Of a DNA stretch of 64,000 nucleotides, positions 29,793-40,072 are shown piece by piece. The notes below the pieces were generated by a model. The model was not told the origin of the DNA. It was given only the letters and a program-made list of their open reading frames with translations, and searched no databases. Source of the DNA: Planctomycetota bacterium (lineage in GTDB: Bacteria > Planctomycetota > Phycisphaerae > Phycisphaerales > UBA1924); the NCBI GenBank assembly GCA_020831805.1, contig JAFIFX010000008.1, positions 1 through 64,000 on the forward strand. Reading direction: 5' to 3'. The translations under genes were made by a program, and so were the position numbers. The first letter of the stretch is position 1, and each line of letters opens with the position of its first letter.

Positions 29793-31100
29793 TCAGGGGC
29801 GGCGTCCGCCGCGCTGGGGCAACGAGTTGACATTGAAGAGCAGGCCCTGGATCCCCAGGTCCGGCAGCGGGTCCTGCGCCCGGATGCCGTAGAGGGCGGG
29901 CGCGTCGTACGACTTGTACTCGGCCGGGGGGTGGAAGTGGAACGCGACCGGCACGGTGTCGCGGAGTTCGGTGGTGCCGAAGTGCTTCCAGGGCTGCTGC
30001 CAGTTGCGGGCCGAACGGCCCGAGCTGCGGAGTTCCCAGATGTCGACGGGGACCCAGAGCGTGCGGTCCAGGTCGGGGGCGACGAGGGCGAACTCGACCC
30101 ATGACTTGTAGCGTTTGTTGATGCCGTTCTCGTTCTTGTCGATGCCGATGACCGTGCGGGCCGGGATGCCGGCGCGGCGGAGGACGGCGGTGAGCAGGTT
30201 GCTGTAATCGTGGAACGAGCCGCGGCCGCTGACGGCGGCGTCCGCGGCGTTCTGGACGCTGAACCCGCTGGTGACGCCGGGCAGGCTGGTCGTCCGGCCG
30301 ATGTCGCGCGTGATCTCGAGCGGGGCCTCGACCGTGACCGGGCCGACGCGGGTAGTGATCAGGCGGGGGGGGCGGCCGACGGGGTTCTTGGCGGTGTTGA
30401 CATTGGTGCGGATGTGGTCGAGGACGCTGCCGGTCAGAAACTTGGCGAGCTGGACGGGGGGGAGGGCCTTTGGGTCGCCGCCCTCGGTCCAGTGCTCGAG
30501 GAGCTGGGCGACGCGGTCCACGCCCTCGGCGTCGTCGACATCGAAGACCGGATCGCGGGCCAGCCAGGGGGCGGCGTCGGCGGGCCATGCCTCGGGCCAG
30601 GGCAGGTCCCAGGCGGCCCGCTGGTCGAACTCGGTCTCGACGCAGACCATGGCGGAGATGAAGTCGAACTGGAGGCGTTCGAAGACGACCGGCTCGCTGG
30701 TTTCGTAGATCATGTACGGCGCGTGGGTCCCCGGCACCCTGGCCCGGCGGGCCTCCAGGGCGGCGGTCGTGCGCCGGTAGTCGAGCGCGATGGCGCCGAG
30801 GGGGAACGGCGTGTCATCGGTGGTGATCCATGCCTGGGCGGACTGGGTGACATAGGGCATGACGATGCGCAGCCCGTCGTAGCGCCAGCCGGCGAACTCG
30901 TTGATGTTGCGGACCCGGCGGCCGTCGGGGTAGATGAAGTAGCTGCCCTCCACGAGCCAGGCCTTGGGGCGGGTGTACCGCATGTAGCGGTTGTCCTCGA
31001 GGACCGGGTCGGCCTCGCGGACCTGCTCGGCCTGGGCGTGGGCCGGCCCCGCCGGGGCGAGGGCGGCGATGAGGACAAGCAGGGCAAAGATGGGTCGCAT
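29793..31100 (-). CDS. Exported transglutaminase-like domain protein
   Basis: Signal peptide 'MRPIFALLVLIAALAPAGPAHAQ'; 'GRGSFHDYSNLLTAVLRRAGIPARTVIGID', 'VPVDIWELR'. Confidence 0.75.
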   Translation of the reverse strand: MRPIFALLVLIAALAPAGPAHAQAEQVREADPVLEDNRYMRYTRPKAWLVEGSYFIYPDGRRVRNINEFAGWRYDGLRIVMPYVTQSAQAWITTDDTPFPLGAIALDYRRTTAALEARRARVPGTHAPYMIYETSEPVVFERLQFDFISAMVCVETEFDQRAAWDLPWPEAWPADAAPWLARDPVFDVDDAEGVDRVAQLLEHWTEGGDPKALPPVQLAKFLTGSVLDHIRTNVNTAKNPVGRPPRLITTRVGPVTVEAPLEITRDIGRTTSLPGVTSGFSVQNAADAAVSGRGSFHDYSNLLTAVLRRAGIPARTVIGIDKNENGINKRYKSWVEFALVAPDLDRTLWVPVDIWELRSSGRSARNWQQPWKHFGTTELRDTVPVAFHFHPPAEYKSYDAPALYGIRAQDPLPDLGIQGLLFNVNSLPQRGGRRP

Positions 31101-31210
31101 GCGGGGGCTCCGGGCTGGGTGTGAGCAAGCCGGTACGGACGCCGGGGGCGGGTTGTTGCCCGGATCCGACGCGTACCATGCTACAACCTGTGTGAAAGGA
31201 GCGTCAGAGC

Positions 31211-32680
31211 ATGGTTCAGGCGGCTGCGAAGGCATCGGGCGACACCCGGATCGAGAAGGACTCCATGGGCGCCATGCCGGTGCCCGCCGATGTGCTCTAC
31301 GGGGCGTCGACGCAGCGGGCGGTGCTCAACTTCCCCATCTCCGGGCGGCCGGTGCCGGACGAGTTGATCCGGGCCTACGCGATGCTCAAGGCGGCCGCGG
31401 CGCGGGCGAACGCGACGCTCGGCAAGCTCGAAGAGCCGAGGGCGCGGGCGATCGAGGGGGCCTGCGGCGAGATCCTGGCCGGGCTCAAGGACCGCGGCGG
31501 GCTGGCCAGGCACTTCCCGGTGGACATCTTCCAGACCGGTTCGGGCACCAGCACGAACATGAATGTCAACGAGGTGGTGGCGAACCTGGTGTGCCTGGCC
31601 AACGGCGATCCGATCGGGTCGAGCAAGAACGCCGAGTATCTCAATAAGGACAATGCGGTCCACCCCAATGACCATGTGAACATGGGCCAGTCCAGCAACG
31701 ACACCTTCCCCACCGCGATGCATGTGGCGGCGGCGGTGGCGATCCATCAGCGTTTGCTGCCGGCGGTTCGGGCGATGGCCGACGAACTGCAGGCCAAGGC
31801 CGACGCGTGGGACTCGGTGATCAAGATCGGCCGGACGCACCTGCAGGACGCCACCCCGATCCGGCTGGGGCAGGAGTTTTCCGGGTATGCGGCCCAGATG
31901 CGCCACGCCGAGGACCGGCTCATGCGGGCGCTGGCGGCGCTGGGCGAGCTGGCCATCGGCGGCACGGCGGTTGGGACCGGCATCAACACCCACCCCCGTT
32001 TCGCGGGGATCGTGTGCGAGCAGCTCAGCCAGGCGACCGGGATCTCGTTCCGGGAGGCGGCCAACCACTTCGAGGCCCAGCACGCCAAGGACGGGTTCGT
32101 GGAGGTTTCCGGGCTGCTGCGGACGATCGCGGTGAGCCTGACGAAGATCGCCAACGACATCCGCTGGCTGGGGTCCGGGCCGCGGTGCGGGATCGGGGAG
32201 TTGAAGCTGCCGGCGGTGCAGCCCGGGTCGAGCATCATGCCGGGCAAGGTGAACCCCGTGATCTGCGAGGCGGTGATCATGGTGGCCTGCCAGGTCATCG
32301 GCAACGACGCGGCGGTGGCCGCGGGCGGGCTGGGGGGCGTGGGGTCGCTGATCGACCTGAATGTGGCGATGCCGGTGATGGCGGCGAACCTGATCGACTC
32401 GATCAACCTGCTGGCCGGGGCGTGCGAGACCTTCCAGACCAATCTGCTGGCGGGCCTGGAACCGGACGAGGCCCGGTGCAACGCCCTGATCGAGGGCTCG
32501 CTGGCGATGTGTACAAGTCTGGTGCCTGAAATCGGTTACGACGCCTCGGCCAAGCTGGCCTACGAGGCGTTCGAGCAGGGCAAGACCGTGCGCGAGCTGG
32601 CCCTGGAACAGGGGCTTATTCCGGAGGGCCGGCTGGCGGAGTTGCTGGATCCGCGCTCGATGACGGAGCCGGACGCCTGA
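31211..32680 (+). CDS. fumC: Class II fumarate hydratase
   Basis: 'GSGTSTNMNVNEVVAN', 'GSSIMPGKVNPVICEA' signature. Confidence 0.96.
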   Translation: MVQAAAKASGDTRIEKDSMGAMPVPADVLYGASTQRAVLNFPISGRPVPDELIRAYAMLKAAAARANATLGKLEEPRARAIEGACGEILAGLKDRGGLARHFPVDIFQTGSGTSTNMNVNEVVANLVCLANGDPIGSSKNAEYLNKDNAVHPNDHVNMGQSSNDTFPTAMHVAAAVAIHQRLLPAVRAMADELQAKADAWDSVIKIGRTHLQDATPIRLGQEFSGYAAQMRHAEDRLMRALAALGELAIGGTAVGTGINTHPRFAGIVCEQLSQATGISFREAANHFEAQHAKDGFVEVSGLLRTIAVSLTKIANDIRWLGSGPRCGIGELKLPAVQPGSSIMPGKVNPVICEAVIMVACQVIGNDAAVAAGGLGGVGSLIDLNVAMPVMAANLIDSINLLAGACETFQTNLLAGLEPDEARCNALIEGSLAMCTSLVPEIGYDASAKLAYEAFEQGKTVRELALEQGLIPEGRLAELLDPRSMTEPDA

Positions 32681-32946
32681 TCGCACGGTGGCGGCCGAAA
32701 TGCGGTGTCAATCCGGGCAACCCATGCTGCCGCGTTGCGTATGTGTTCTCAGCCGGGTCGGGCGGTCGATGTCTCGATGTCCATCCTGGTTGCTCGCGGG
32801 GATCGAGCGCGGACGAAACACCCAGGGCATTGTGTTTCGCCCCGGGGATCCTGAATTGTCGGCCCGGATGCGGTAGGATAGTGACGACGCAGTCAGGGAC
32901 GAACCAAACCCGACCACCTCTCTTCGAAGTCAGGAGCTTGAGCACC

Positions 32947-35823
32947 ATGCAGAGCGATCCACGGAATGCCCGCCCGGCCCGGCGGCTGTCGGCACCTGTT
33001 CAGTTTGCGTTCGTGCTGATCGCGGCCAGCGGCATGGCGGCGTCCGCGCAGAACGCCCCCGGCGCGGGCGGACAGATGAATGCGAACCAGCCGAACGCGA
33101 ACCAGGTCAACGCCGTCACGTCGGAAGCGATCGGCCGTGCGGAACGGCTCGTGATCCCGCTGAGCAATGCGGCGGGGATCCCGCTTCGGGTCGAGAACCC
33201 CAACGCCTTCTCGTCCCGCGCCTGGGACACGACCGTCGGTTCGATGGTGCCCGCCGAACGCCTCCCGCAGCATGTGGTGTACGGGACCGTGATCGTTGTG
33301 GCCGAGTCCCGGGCGGCCGTGGCCGCGGGCGTGGCGAAGCTGCAGGGCGACTTCCCCTGGCTTAACCCGAACATGATCGTCGAGTCGGAGAACATCGACG
33401 GGGTGTACACCATCGATGTCCGCACGGTCCGCAACGCGCTGCGGATCGCCGAACGCCTGCGCGTCGAGTCTGGGATCATCGACACCTCGCTGAATGTCGA
33501 GCGCCCCCACCAACGCCACGGCGGTGATCCGGCGCTGGTCGCCCAGTGGCATATTGAGAACACGCTCAACCCCGGGAACGACCATCGCATCGCGGAGGTC
33601 CACGCGGACGACATCACCGGCAAGGGCGTGGTCGTCGGGATCCTCGAGGCGTTCCGGGGCAGCTTCAACTCGCCGTACGACCCCGATGATCTGGCGGTGC
33701 CCGGCTTCGATTTTTCGTCGTCGGTTCACCCGGATCTGTTCGACAACTTCCGCCAGAATCTCTCGCAGCAGACCGACCCGTTCCAGGTGGAGGTCACGCA
33801 CGAGACCGCCGTGGCCGGGATCGTCGGCGCGGTCGCGAACAACGGGATCTTCGGCCGCGGCGTCGCCTTCGACGCCGGGCTGGCGGCGCTGCGCAACGGT
33901 AGTGCGATCGAGGCGGCCGACGCCTGGACGCACCAGCTCAACAGCATCCACATCATCAACAACTCGTGGGGACCCGTGAATATCACCTTCCCACCCGACA
34001 CAACCGGCCTTGTGCCGACCGGGCCGGATCCCGAAGATGTGAATGTCCGGCCGCCGGAGGTTTCCCGCTCGCAGCCGGCGACCATCCAGGAACTGGCGAT
34101 CCAGCAGGGGTTGAACCTCGGACGGAACAACAAGGGCCGGATCTATGTCTTCTCCGCCGGCAACGGGAACCACTTCCAGGGGTGGGACCGGTTCCTGATC
34201 GGCAATGCGGCGAGTCTGCCTCAGCACGGTTTCCTCGACATCGTCACGGACACCTTCGCACCCGGGAACCCGTTCGATTTCTTTGCTCTGGACGGGTCCG
34301 ACGACCTCAACTGGCGTTACTCGGGCATGATGGGCGACCGGACGGAGTACTGGCCGATCGCCACCAAGCCGAATGTGTTCGCGATCGGTGCGGTCGGCGA
34401 GTCGAACCAACTGGCCGGCTACTCCACGACCGGGACCGGGCTTTTCGCTTCGGCGTACTCGCTCGGCACGGTTCTGCCTCAGAACTTCGACCCCGTCTTC
34501 GGGTATGTCGGGGATCCGGTCGGTCGCGGCATCACCACGACGTATCAGATTGGAGAAGGGTCGGACCCCAACTGTCCAGGGTTCCTGCAGATCGACGGGC
34601 TGACCTGCTCGTTCAGCGGGACCAGCGCCGCGGCCCCGGTGGCAGCCGGGATCATGGCGTTGATGCTCGAAGCGAACCCGGATCTGACGACGCGCGACAT
34701 CAAGCACATCATCCAGCGGACCGCGATCCCGCTGAACTTCGATCCGGTCGGTTCGTACTGGACCACCGTCTTCGGGTTTGGCCAGACGGATCCGGACGCG
34801 ACGACCGAGCCGCCGACCTTCTGGCAGGCCAACTCGGCCGATGTGCTTCACAGCGATGAGTACGGATTCGGGCTGATCGACGCCGCCGCGGCGGTCGAGA
34901 AAGCCCGGACCTGGCCCGGGCTGCCGAAGCTCTTCGTGCTCGACTCGGGTCTGATCGAGATCGAGGATCTCACGATCCCGGACGCGGAGTTTATCGAAGT
35001 CGGCGCCGATCCGGACGAGACGGCGCCGAAGGTGTTCCATATCGTGCTCCCCGGGGAGAGGGTTTCCGCCGGGCGCGAGTTGCCCAGCGGTGTGACAATC
35101 AACGGTCTGGCCTGCGTGCGGGAGAACTTCCGCGTCGAAGCCGTCGAAGTGACGCTGACGATCTCGGGGGTCGGACCGGGCGATCTGTTCATCGTGCTGG
35201 AAAGCCCGCGCGGCAGCGTCTCGCCGCTGGCGATCCCGCGGGCCGATTCGTCCGAGTTCGCGTACACAAACTACACCTTTACAACCTACAAGCACTGGGG
35301 CGAGCTCTCCAGCGGCACCTGGAACATCTACTTCCAGGACTTCCGCCCCGACGAGGAGACCCCCATCGGCACCCTCCCGGATGAGGACGACCCCGGTGAG
35401 GAGCACATCACCTACTTCGGCCCGCTGGGTATGCCCGGCGCCAATGGACTGGGGTTCCCTTTCCCATCCCTCGATCACACCGAGAAAACCGTGGTCTCGG
35501 CGCGGCTGCGGATCTTCGGGACGGAAACCGATCTGGAGCCGAATCTCGCCTGCCCCCCGATTCTCACGAGTTGCCCCGGCGATCTGAACGGCGACGGCAT
35601 TATCGACACCGCGGACCTGCAGCTCTTCTTCGAGTGGTTCCTCGCCGGAGACCTGCGTGCCGATATGAACGGCGACGGTCAGCTGACCTTTGACGATGTG
35701 GTTGCTTATCGCGCCCTCTGGATTCCAGGCTTCTGCAACCGGTCCGGGCCGGTCAATCCCAGCGGCCGCCCGATCGGGCCTTCGAACCCCAGCCCGAACA
35801 ACCCGACTATCCGGCCGATCTGA
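32947..35823 (+). CDS. Exported S8 (subtilisin-like) serine peptidase with P-domain-like region and dockerin-like repeat
   Basis: 'THETAVAGIVGAVANN' His, 'FSGTSAAAPVAAGIMALMLEANPDLTTRDIKHI' Ser; 'DLNGDGIIDTADLQLFF...DMNGDGQLTFDDVVAY'. Confidence 0.88.
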   Translation: MQSDPRNARPARRLSAPVQFAFVLIAASGMAASAQNAPGAGGQMNANQPNANQVNAVTSEAIGRAERLVIPLSNAAGIPLRVENPNAFSSRAWDTTVGSMVPAERLPQHVVYGTVIVVAESRAAVAAGVAKLQGDFPWLNPNMIVESENIDGVYTIDVRTVRNALRIAERLRVESGIIDTSLNVERPHQRHGGDPALVAQWHIENTLNPGNDHRIAEVHADDITGKGVVVGILEAFRGSFNSPYDPDDLAVPGFDFSSSVHPDLFDNFRQNLSQQTDPFQVEVTHETAVAGIVGAVANNGIFGRGVAFDAGLAALRNGSAIEAADAWTHQLNSIHIINNSWGPVNITFPPDTTGLVPTGPDPEDVNVRPPEVSRSQPATIQELAIQQGLNLGRNNKGRIYVFSAGNGNHFQGWDRFLIGNAASLPQHGFLDIVTDTFAPGNPFDFFALDGSDDLNWRYSGMMGDRTEYWPIATKPNVFAIGAVGESNQLAGYSTTGTGLFASAYSLGTVLPQNFDPVFGYVGDPVGRGITTTYQIGEGSDPNCPGFLQIDGLTCSFSGTSAAAPVAAGIMALMLEANPDLTTRDIKHIIQRTAIPLNFDPVGSYWTTVFGFGQTDPDATTEPPTFWQANSADVLHSDEYGFGLIDAAAAVEKARTWPGLPKLFVLDSGLIEIEDLTIPDAEFIEVGADPDETAPKVFHIVLPGERVSAGRELPSGVTINGLACVRENFRVEAVEVTLTISGVGPGDLFIVLESPRGSVSPLAIPRADSSEFAYTNYTFTTYKHWGELSSGTWNIYFQDFRPDEETPIGTLPDEDDPGEEHITYFGPLGMPGANGLGFPFPSLDHTEKTVVSARLRIFGTETDLEPNLACPPILTSCPGDLNGDGIIDTADLQLFFEWFLAGDLRADMNGDGQLTFDDVVAYRALWIPGFCNRSGPVNPSGRPIGPSNPSPNNPTIRPI

Positions 35824-35850
35824 GCCGACCGGGATTGTCCTGACACCTCC

Positions 35851-35882
35851 GAACACCCCGCTTGCCGCGGGGTGTTCTTTTT
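35851..35882 (+). terminator. Rho-independent terminator after the S8 peptidase
   Basis: GAACACCCCGC-TTGCC-GCGGGGTGTTC-TTTTT, 11-bp perfect stem. Confidence 0.92.
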
Positions 35883-36001
35883 CATTCCGATTTTGTCAAT
35901 GTCGCTCGATGCGGCGTGTCCACCCACCCTCGGATCCGGGTAGGATGCGATGCGGACCGGGTCGGCCCTCTGCCGGCTCTGCAGCACGATGGAGGCATCC
36001 G

Positions 36002-37822
36002 ATGATTGGTTTGACAGAGCGGCCTGGACGCTGGGGAATGTTCGCGTTGATCGTGTGGTGGGTGCTGGCCGTGCCAGCCGGAGCGAACGGCGTGGCTTCG
36101 GAGCCGTTGCCCGAGAGCGGGCTGGTGCTGATCGACTTCGGGGATTCCTGGCGGTACCACGACGGGAACGAGGATCTCGGCGACGCGTGGCGCGGGTTGA
36201 ACTACGACGACTCTCGGTGGGCGACGGGCCCGGCGTTGCTCGGGTACGACACCGCGAACCGACGCGGGAACTGGCCGGAGCCCGGCCTGCGCACGGAGCT
36301 GACGCCGAACCTGCTGACCTACTACTTCCGCGCCTCGTTCGAGTACGACGGCCCGCTCGAAGGCGTCGTCCTCCGGCTGGACCAGATCATCGACGACGGG
36401 GCGGTGTACTTCCTCAACGGGGTTGAGATCGGGCGCAGCGCGTTGATGCCCGAGGGAGATGTCGGCTTCGGAACGCGGACGACGAGCTGGACGAACCCGT
36501 CGATCGAGACCGACGCGATCGAGGCGGACGGGTCGCTGCTGCGGCGCGGGCGCAATGTGCTGGCGGTGTCGGTGCACAACCAGAGCGCGAATAGTTCGGA
36601 TATCTGCCTGGGCGTGCGGCTGCGGGCGGTGGAGGCGGAGGTCCCGCCGCGGGCGATGTACCTGACCTGGCGGCGCGATCCGACGACGACGATGGTGGTC
36701 CAGTGGCACGGCGAGCCCGGCGATGCGATGCCCTCGCTGGCCTACCGGGCGCGGGGCGCGGAATCGTGGCGGACCGCGCGTCCGGAGGTGCAGCCGATGG
36801 CCTACACGGGTCGGCCGGTCTACACGGCGGAGCTGACCGGGCTGGAGCCGGGATCCAAGCACGAGTTCCGGATCGTGCACGCCGGCGATCGCGGGCGGAG
36901 CGGGGTGTATCTGTTCCGGACGATGCCGGCCGAGGCGGAGCGGCCGATCCGCCTGGCGATCGGGGGCGATGTGCGGCACCGTCAGTCATGGATGGAGCGG
37001 ACCAACCGGCAGGCGGTGCGGTTCGACCCGGACCTGATCGTGTGGGGCGGGGACCTGGCGTACGCGGACGGGCGGGAGGACCGGCTGGACCGGTGGGACG
37101 AGTTCTTCGAGGCGTGCATGAACACGCTGGTGACCGAGTCGGGGCGCGTGGTGCCGATCGTGGTGGGCATCGGGAACCACGAGGTGCTCGGCGGCTATTA
37201 CTGGGGTTCGCAGCGCGGGCGCGAGGCGTACGAGGACACGGACGCGTTCCGGGAATCGATCGCGCCGTACTTTTACAGCATGTTCGCGTTCCCCGGGCAT
37301 CCGGGCTACGGGGTGCTCGACTTCGGGTCGTACCTGAGCCTGTTCCTGCTCGACACCGACCACTCCGGCCCGGTCGAGGGGACGCAGACCGAGTGGCTGG
37401 CCGAGCGCCTGGCCGAGCGGGCGGGGCGGTTCACGCATGTGATCCCCGTGTACCATGTGCCCGCGTACCCGTCCGTGCGGTCGTTCACCGGCGGGACCAC
37501 CACGCGGGTCCGGGAGCACTGGTCGCCGCTGTTCGAGAAGCACGGCGTGCGGGTGGCGTTCGAGAACCACGACCACGCGTACAAGCGGACCGTGCCGATC
37601 CGCGCCGGCGAGCCGCACGAGGGCGGGGTGGTGTACATCGGCGACGGGGCCTGGGGCGTGGGCGTGCGCGCGGTGCACGACGCGGCCGAGACCTGGTACC
37701 TGGAACGGTCGGCCTCGGAACGGCATCTGATCCTGCTGACGATCGCCGGGGAACACCTGGATCTGAAGGTGATCAACGAGGACGGCGGGCTGATCGACCA
37801 CACGGTGCTGCCGGCTCGGTGA
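36002..37822 (+). CDS. Purple acid phosphatase-like metallophosphoesterase with N-terminal accessory domain
   Basis: 'YLTWRRDPTTTMVVQWHG', 'VWGGDLAYADG', 'GIGNHE', 'FENHDHAYKRT'; signal peptide. Confidence 0.87.
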   Translation: MIGLTERPGRWGMFALIVWWVLAVPAGANGVASEPLPESGLVLIDFGDSWRYHDGNEDLGDAWRGLNYDDSRWATGPALLGYDTANRRGNWPEPGLRTELTPNLLTYYFRASFEYDGPLEGVVLRLDQIIDDGAVYFLNGVEIGRSALMPEGDVGFGTRTTSWTNPSIETDAIEADGSLLRRGRNVLAVSVHNQSANSSDICLGVRLRAVEAEVPPRAMYLTWRRDPTTTMVVQWHGEPGDAMPSLAYRARGAESWRTARPEVQPMAYTGRPVYTAELTGLEPGSKHEFRIVHAGDRGRSGVYLFRTMPAEAERPIRLAIGGDVRHRQSWMERTNRQAVRFDPDLIVWGGDLAYADGREDRLDRWDEFFEACMNTLVTESGRVVPIVVGIGNHEVLGGYYWGSQRGREAYEDTDAFRESIAPYFYSMFAFPGHPGYGVLDFGSYLSLFLLDTDHSGPVEGTQTEWLAERLAERAGRFTHVIPVYHVPAYPSVRSFTGGTTTRVREHWSPLFEKHGVRVAFENHDHAYKRTVPIRAGEPHEGGVVYIGDGAWGVGVRAVHDAAETWYLERSASERHLILLTIAGEHLDLKVINEDGGLIDHTVLPAR

Positions 37823-37861
37823 GCGGCCGGGTTTGGCCGGGCCGGGCGGATCGGTTAGGCT

Positions 37862-40063
37862 ATGGGCATGAGCCGATTTCGCGTGCTGTTGTTTGCGTTG
37901 GTGGTCGTCGGGCTGCTCCAATCCCCCGCCGCGCGGGGCGCGTCCGACCCGTGGGCGGTGATCGTGGAACAGGCCGACGAGCGGTTCGGTGAGCCGGGTT
38001 CACGGGCCGCGGCGTTTCTCGCCGAGCATCGGCCGGCACGCGACGATGGGATCGACCCGGAGCTGGTCCTCGAAGCGATCGGGCTGGCGCTGGAAGCGCG
38101 GGAGCGGTTCCCCTGGGCGGCGGGGGTCGGGGAAGATCTGTTTCTCAACGATGTCCTGCCCTACGCGGTGCTGGACGAGCCGCGGACGCGGTCTCGGGCG
38201 CGGGTGCGTGCGTTGAGCGAGCCGCTCGTCGGCGGCGCGGCGGACGCGGTGGAGGCGGCGCAGGCGCTCAACCGCGAGCTGTTCGCGCGGACGGGCGTGC
38301 GGTACAGCACCGCGCGGCTGCGGGCGAACCAGAACCCGATCGAGACGCTGGACACGGGGCTGGCGTCGTGCACCGGGCTCTCGGTGCTGCTGGTGGAGGC
38401 CTGCCGAAGCGTGGGGATCCCCGCGCGGATCGCGGGGATCGCGTCGTGGCCGGGCCGGGGCGGGAACCACGCCTGGGTGGAGATCCACGACGGCGAGCGG
38501 TGGCGGTTCACCGGTGCGGCGGAGTACGACGCGCAGGGGCTGGACCGGGGATGGTTCGTCGGGCGGGCCGCGGGGGCGGTGCCGGGTCACGAGCTGCACG
38601 GCGTGTGGGCGAGTTCCTGGCGTGGGACCGGGGATCACTACCCGCTGGCGTGGGCGATGGACGACCGGAGCGTGCCGGGGGTGGATGTCAGCGGCCGGTA
38701 TGCGCGGGGGGCGGCCGCCGAGTCGGGCGGGGGGCTGGCGCTGCGGCTGTGGGCCTCGCGGGGTGGGGTGCGCTTGGCGGGCCAGGTGCGGATCGGGGCG
38801 GGTGATGCATTGGCCGCCGCGCGGACCTTCGCGGATCCGGACGACATCAACCGCGTGGCGGAACTGGCCGACCCGGGATCGCGCCCGCTGATGGTCCGGG
38901 TCACGGTGGACGGCACCACGCGGACGGCAATGCTCGACGCGTCGCACACGCCCGGGCGGGTGATCGAGCTGTACTGGGACGAGCTGGGGATGTCGCGGGA
39001 CGAGGCCGCGGCGTTCGCGGCGCGGCTCTGGGCCGAGCATGCCGCGGCGGTCCGGGACGAGCGGGCGGCGGAGTTGGAGGCTATGACGCTGCGTGACGGG
39101 GACCACGAGATGCGCCTGCTGCGCCGGGACTTCGGGGATGCGCCGGAGGGCGGTCGGAGCCTGTGGATCTCGATGCACGGCGGAGGAGGCACGACCAGCG
39201 AGGTCAACGACCGGCAGTGGCGGAACCAGATCCGGCTGTACGAGCCGGAGGAGGGTGTGTACCTTGCGCCGAGGGCCCCCACCGACACCTGGAACATGTG
39301 GCACCGGCCGGAGATTGATCGGCTGTTCGACCGGTTGATCGAATCGGCGGTGATCGTGTGGGGCGTCGATCCGGACCGGGTGTATCTGACGGGCTACTCG
39401 GCGGGAGGGGACGGCGTGTACCAGTTGGCCCCGCGGATGGCGGACCGGTTCGCGGCGGCCGCGATGATGGCCGGGCATCCGAACGACGCGACGCCGCACG
39501 GGCTGCGGAACCTGCCGTTCGCGCTGTTCATGGGGGCGGAGGACTCGGCGTTCGACCGCAACGGCGTGGCCGAACGATGGGAAGCGTGGCTGGGAGAACT
39601 GGCGGCGGAAGATCCGGGCGGGTATCCGCATTTCGTCCGGATTTACGAGGGGCTGGGACACTGGATGGATGGGCGGGACCGCGAGGGCATCCCGTGGATG
39701 GCCGGGCACAGACGCGACCCGTGGCCGAATCAGGTGGTTTGGCGGCAGGGCAACATGACCCACGCGAGGTTCGCGTGGTTGGCCGTGCCCGATGACCAGG
39801 CGGTGCGTGGGCGGACAGTCAGGGCGATCGTCGAGGGCCAGCGGGTGCGGGTCGAGAGCGACGATGTGGCGCGGGTGGACCTGCTGCTCAGCGACGCGCT
39901 CCTGGATCTGGACCGGCCGGTGACCGTGATCGCCAACGGGCGGGTGGCGTTCGAGGGGCTCGTGCCGCGGACGGAGCGGGCGGCGCGGGCATCGCTGCGA
40001 CTGCGGGCGGATCCGAGGATGATCGCGGCGGGCCGGGTGCGGGTCGAACTCACGCCGGACTGA
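37862..40063 (+). CDS. Transglutaminase-like domain fused to an alpha/beta-hydrolase (PHB depolymerase-like)
   Basis: 'GLASCTGLSVLLVEACRSVGIPARIAGIASWPGRGGNHAWVEI' then 'SMHGGGG...VYLTGYSAGGDGVYQLAPRMADRFAAAAMMAGHP'. Confidence 0.83.
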   Translation: MGMSRFRVLLFALVVVGLLQSPAARGASDPWAVIVEQADERFGEPGSRAAAFLAEHRPARDDGIDPELVLEAIGLALEARERFPWAAGVGEDLFLNDVLPYAVLDEPRTRSRARVRALSEPLVGGAADAVEAAQALNRELFARTGVRYSTARLRANQNPIETLDTGLASCTGLSVLLVEACRSVGIPARIAGIASWPGRGGNHAWVEIHDGERWRFTGAAEYDAQGLDRGWFVGRAAGAVPGHELHGVWASSWRGTGDHYPLAWAMDDRSVPGVDVSGRYARGAAAESGGGLALRLWASRGGVRLAGQVRIGAGDALAAARTFADPDDINRVAELADPGSRPLMVRVTVDGTTRTAMLDASHTPGRVIELYWDELGMSRDEAAAFAARLWAEHAAAVRDERAAELEAMTLRDGDHEMRLLRRDFGDAPEGGRSLWISMHGGGGTTSEVNDRQWRNQIRLYEPEEGVYLAPRAPTDTWNMWHRPEIDRLFDRLIESAVIVWGVDPDRVYLTGYSAGGDGVYQLAPRMADRFAAAAMMAGHPNDATPHGLRNLPFALFMGAEDSAFDRNGVAERWEAWLGELAAEDPGGYPHFVRIYEGLGHWMDGRDREGIPWMAGHRRDPWPNQVVWRQGNMTHARFAWLAVPDDQAVRGRTVRAIVEGQRVRVESDDVARVDLLLSDALLDLDRPVTVIANGRVAFEGLVPRTERAARASLRLRADPRMIAAGRVRVELTPD

Positions 40064-40072
40064 TGCCGGGCC

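Noticed and set aside
32893-35856. 987-aa minus-strand ORF opposite the S8 peptidase
   Set aside because: Antisense shadow; the + strand has catalytic motifs and a signal peptide.
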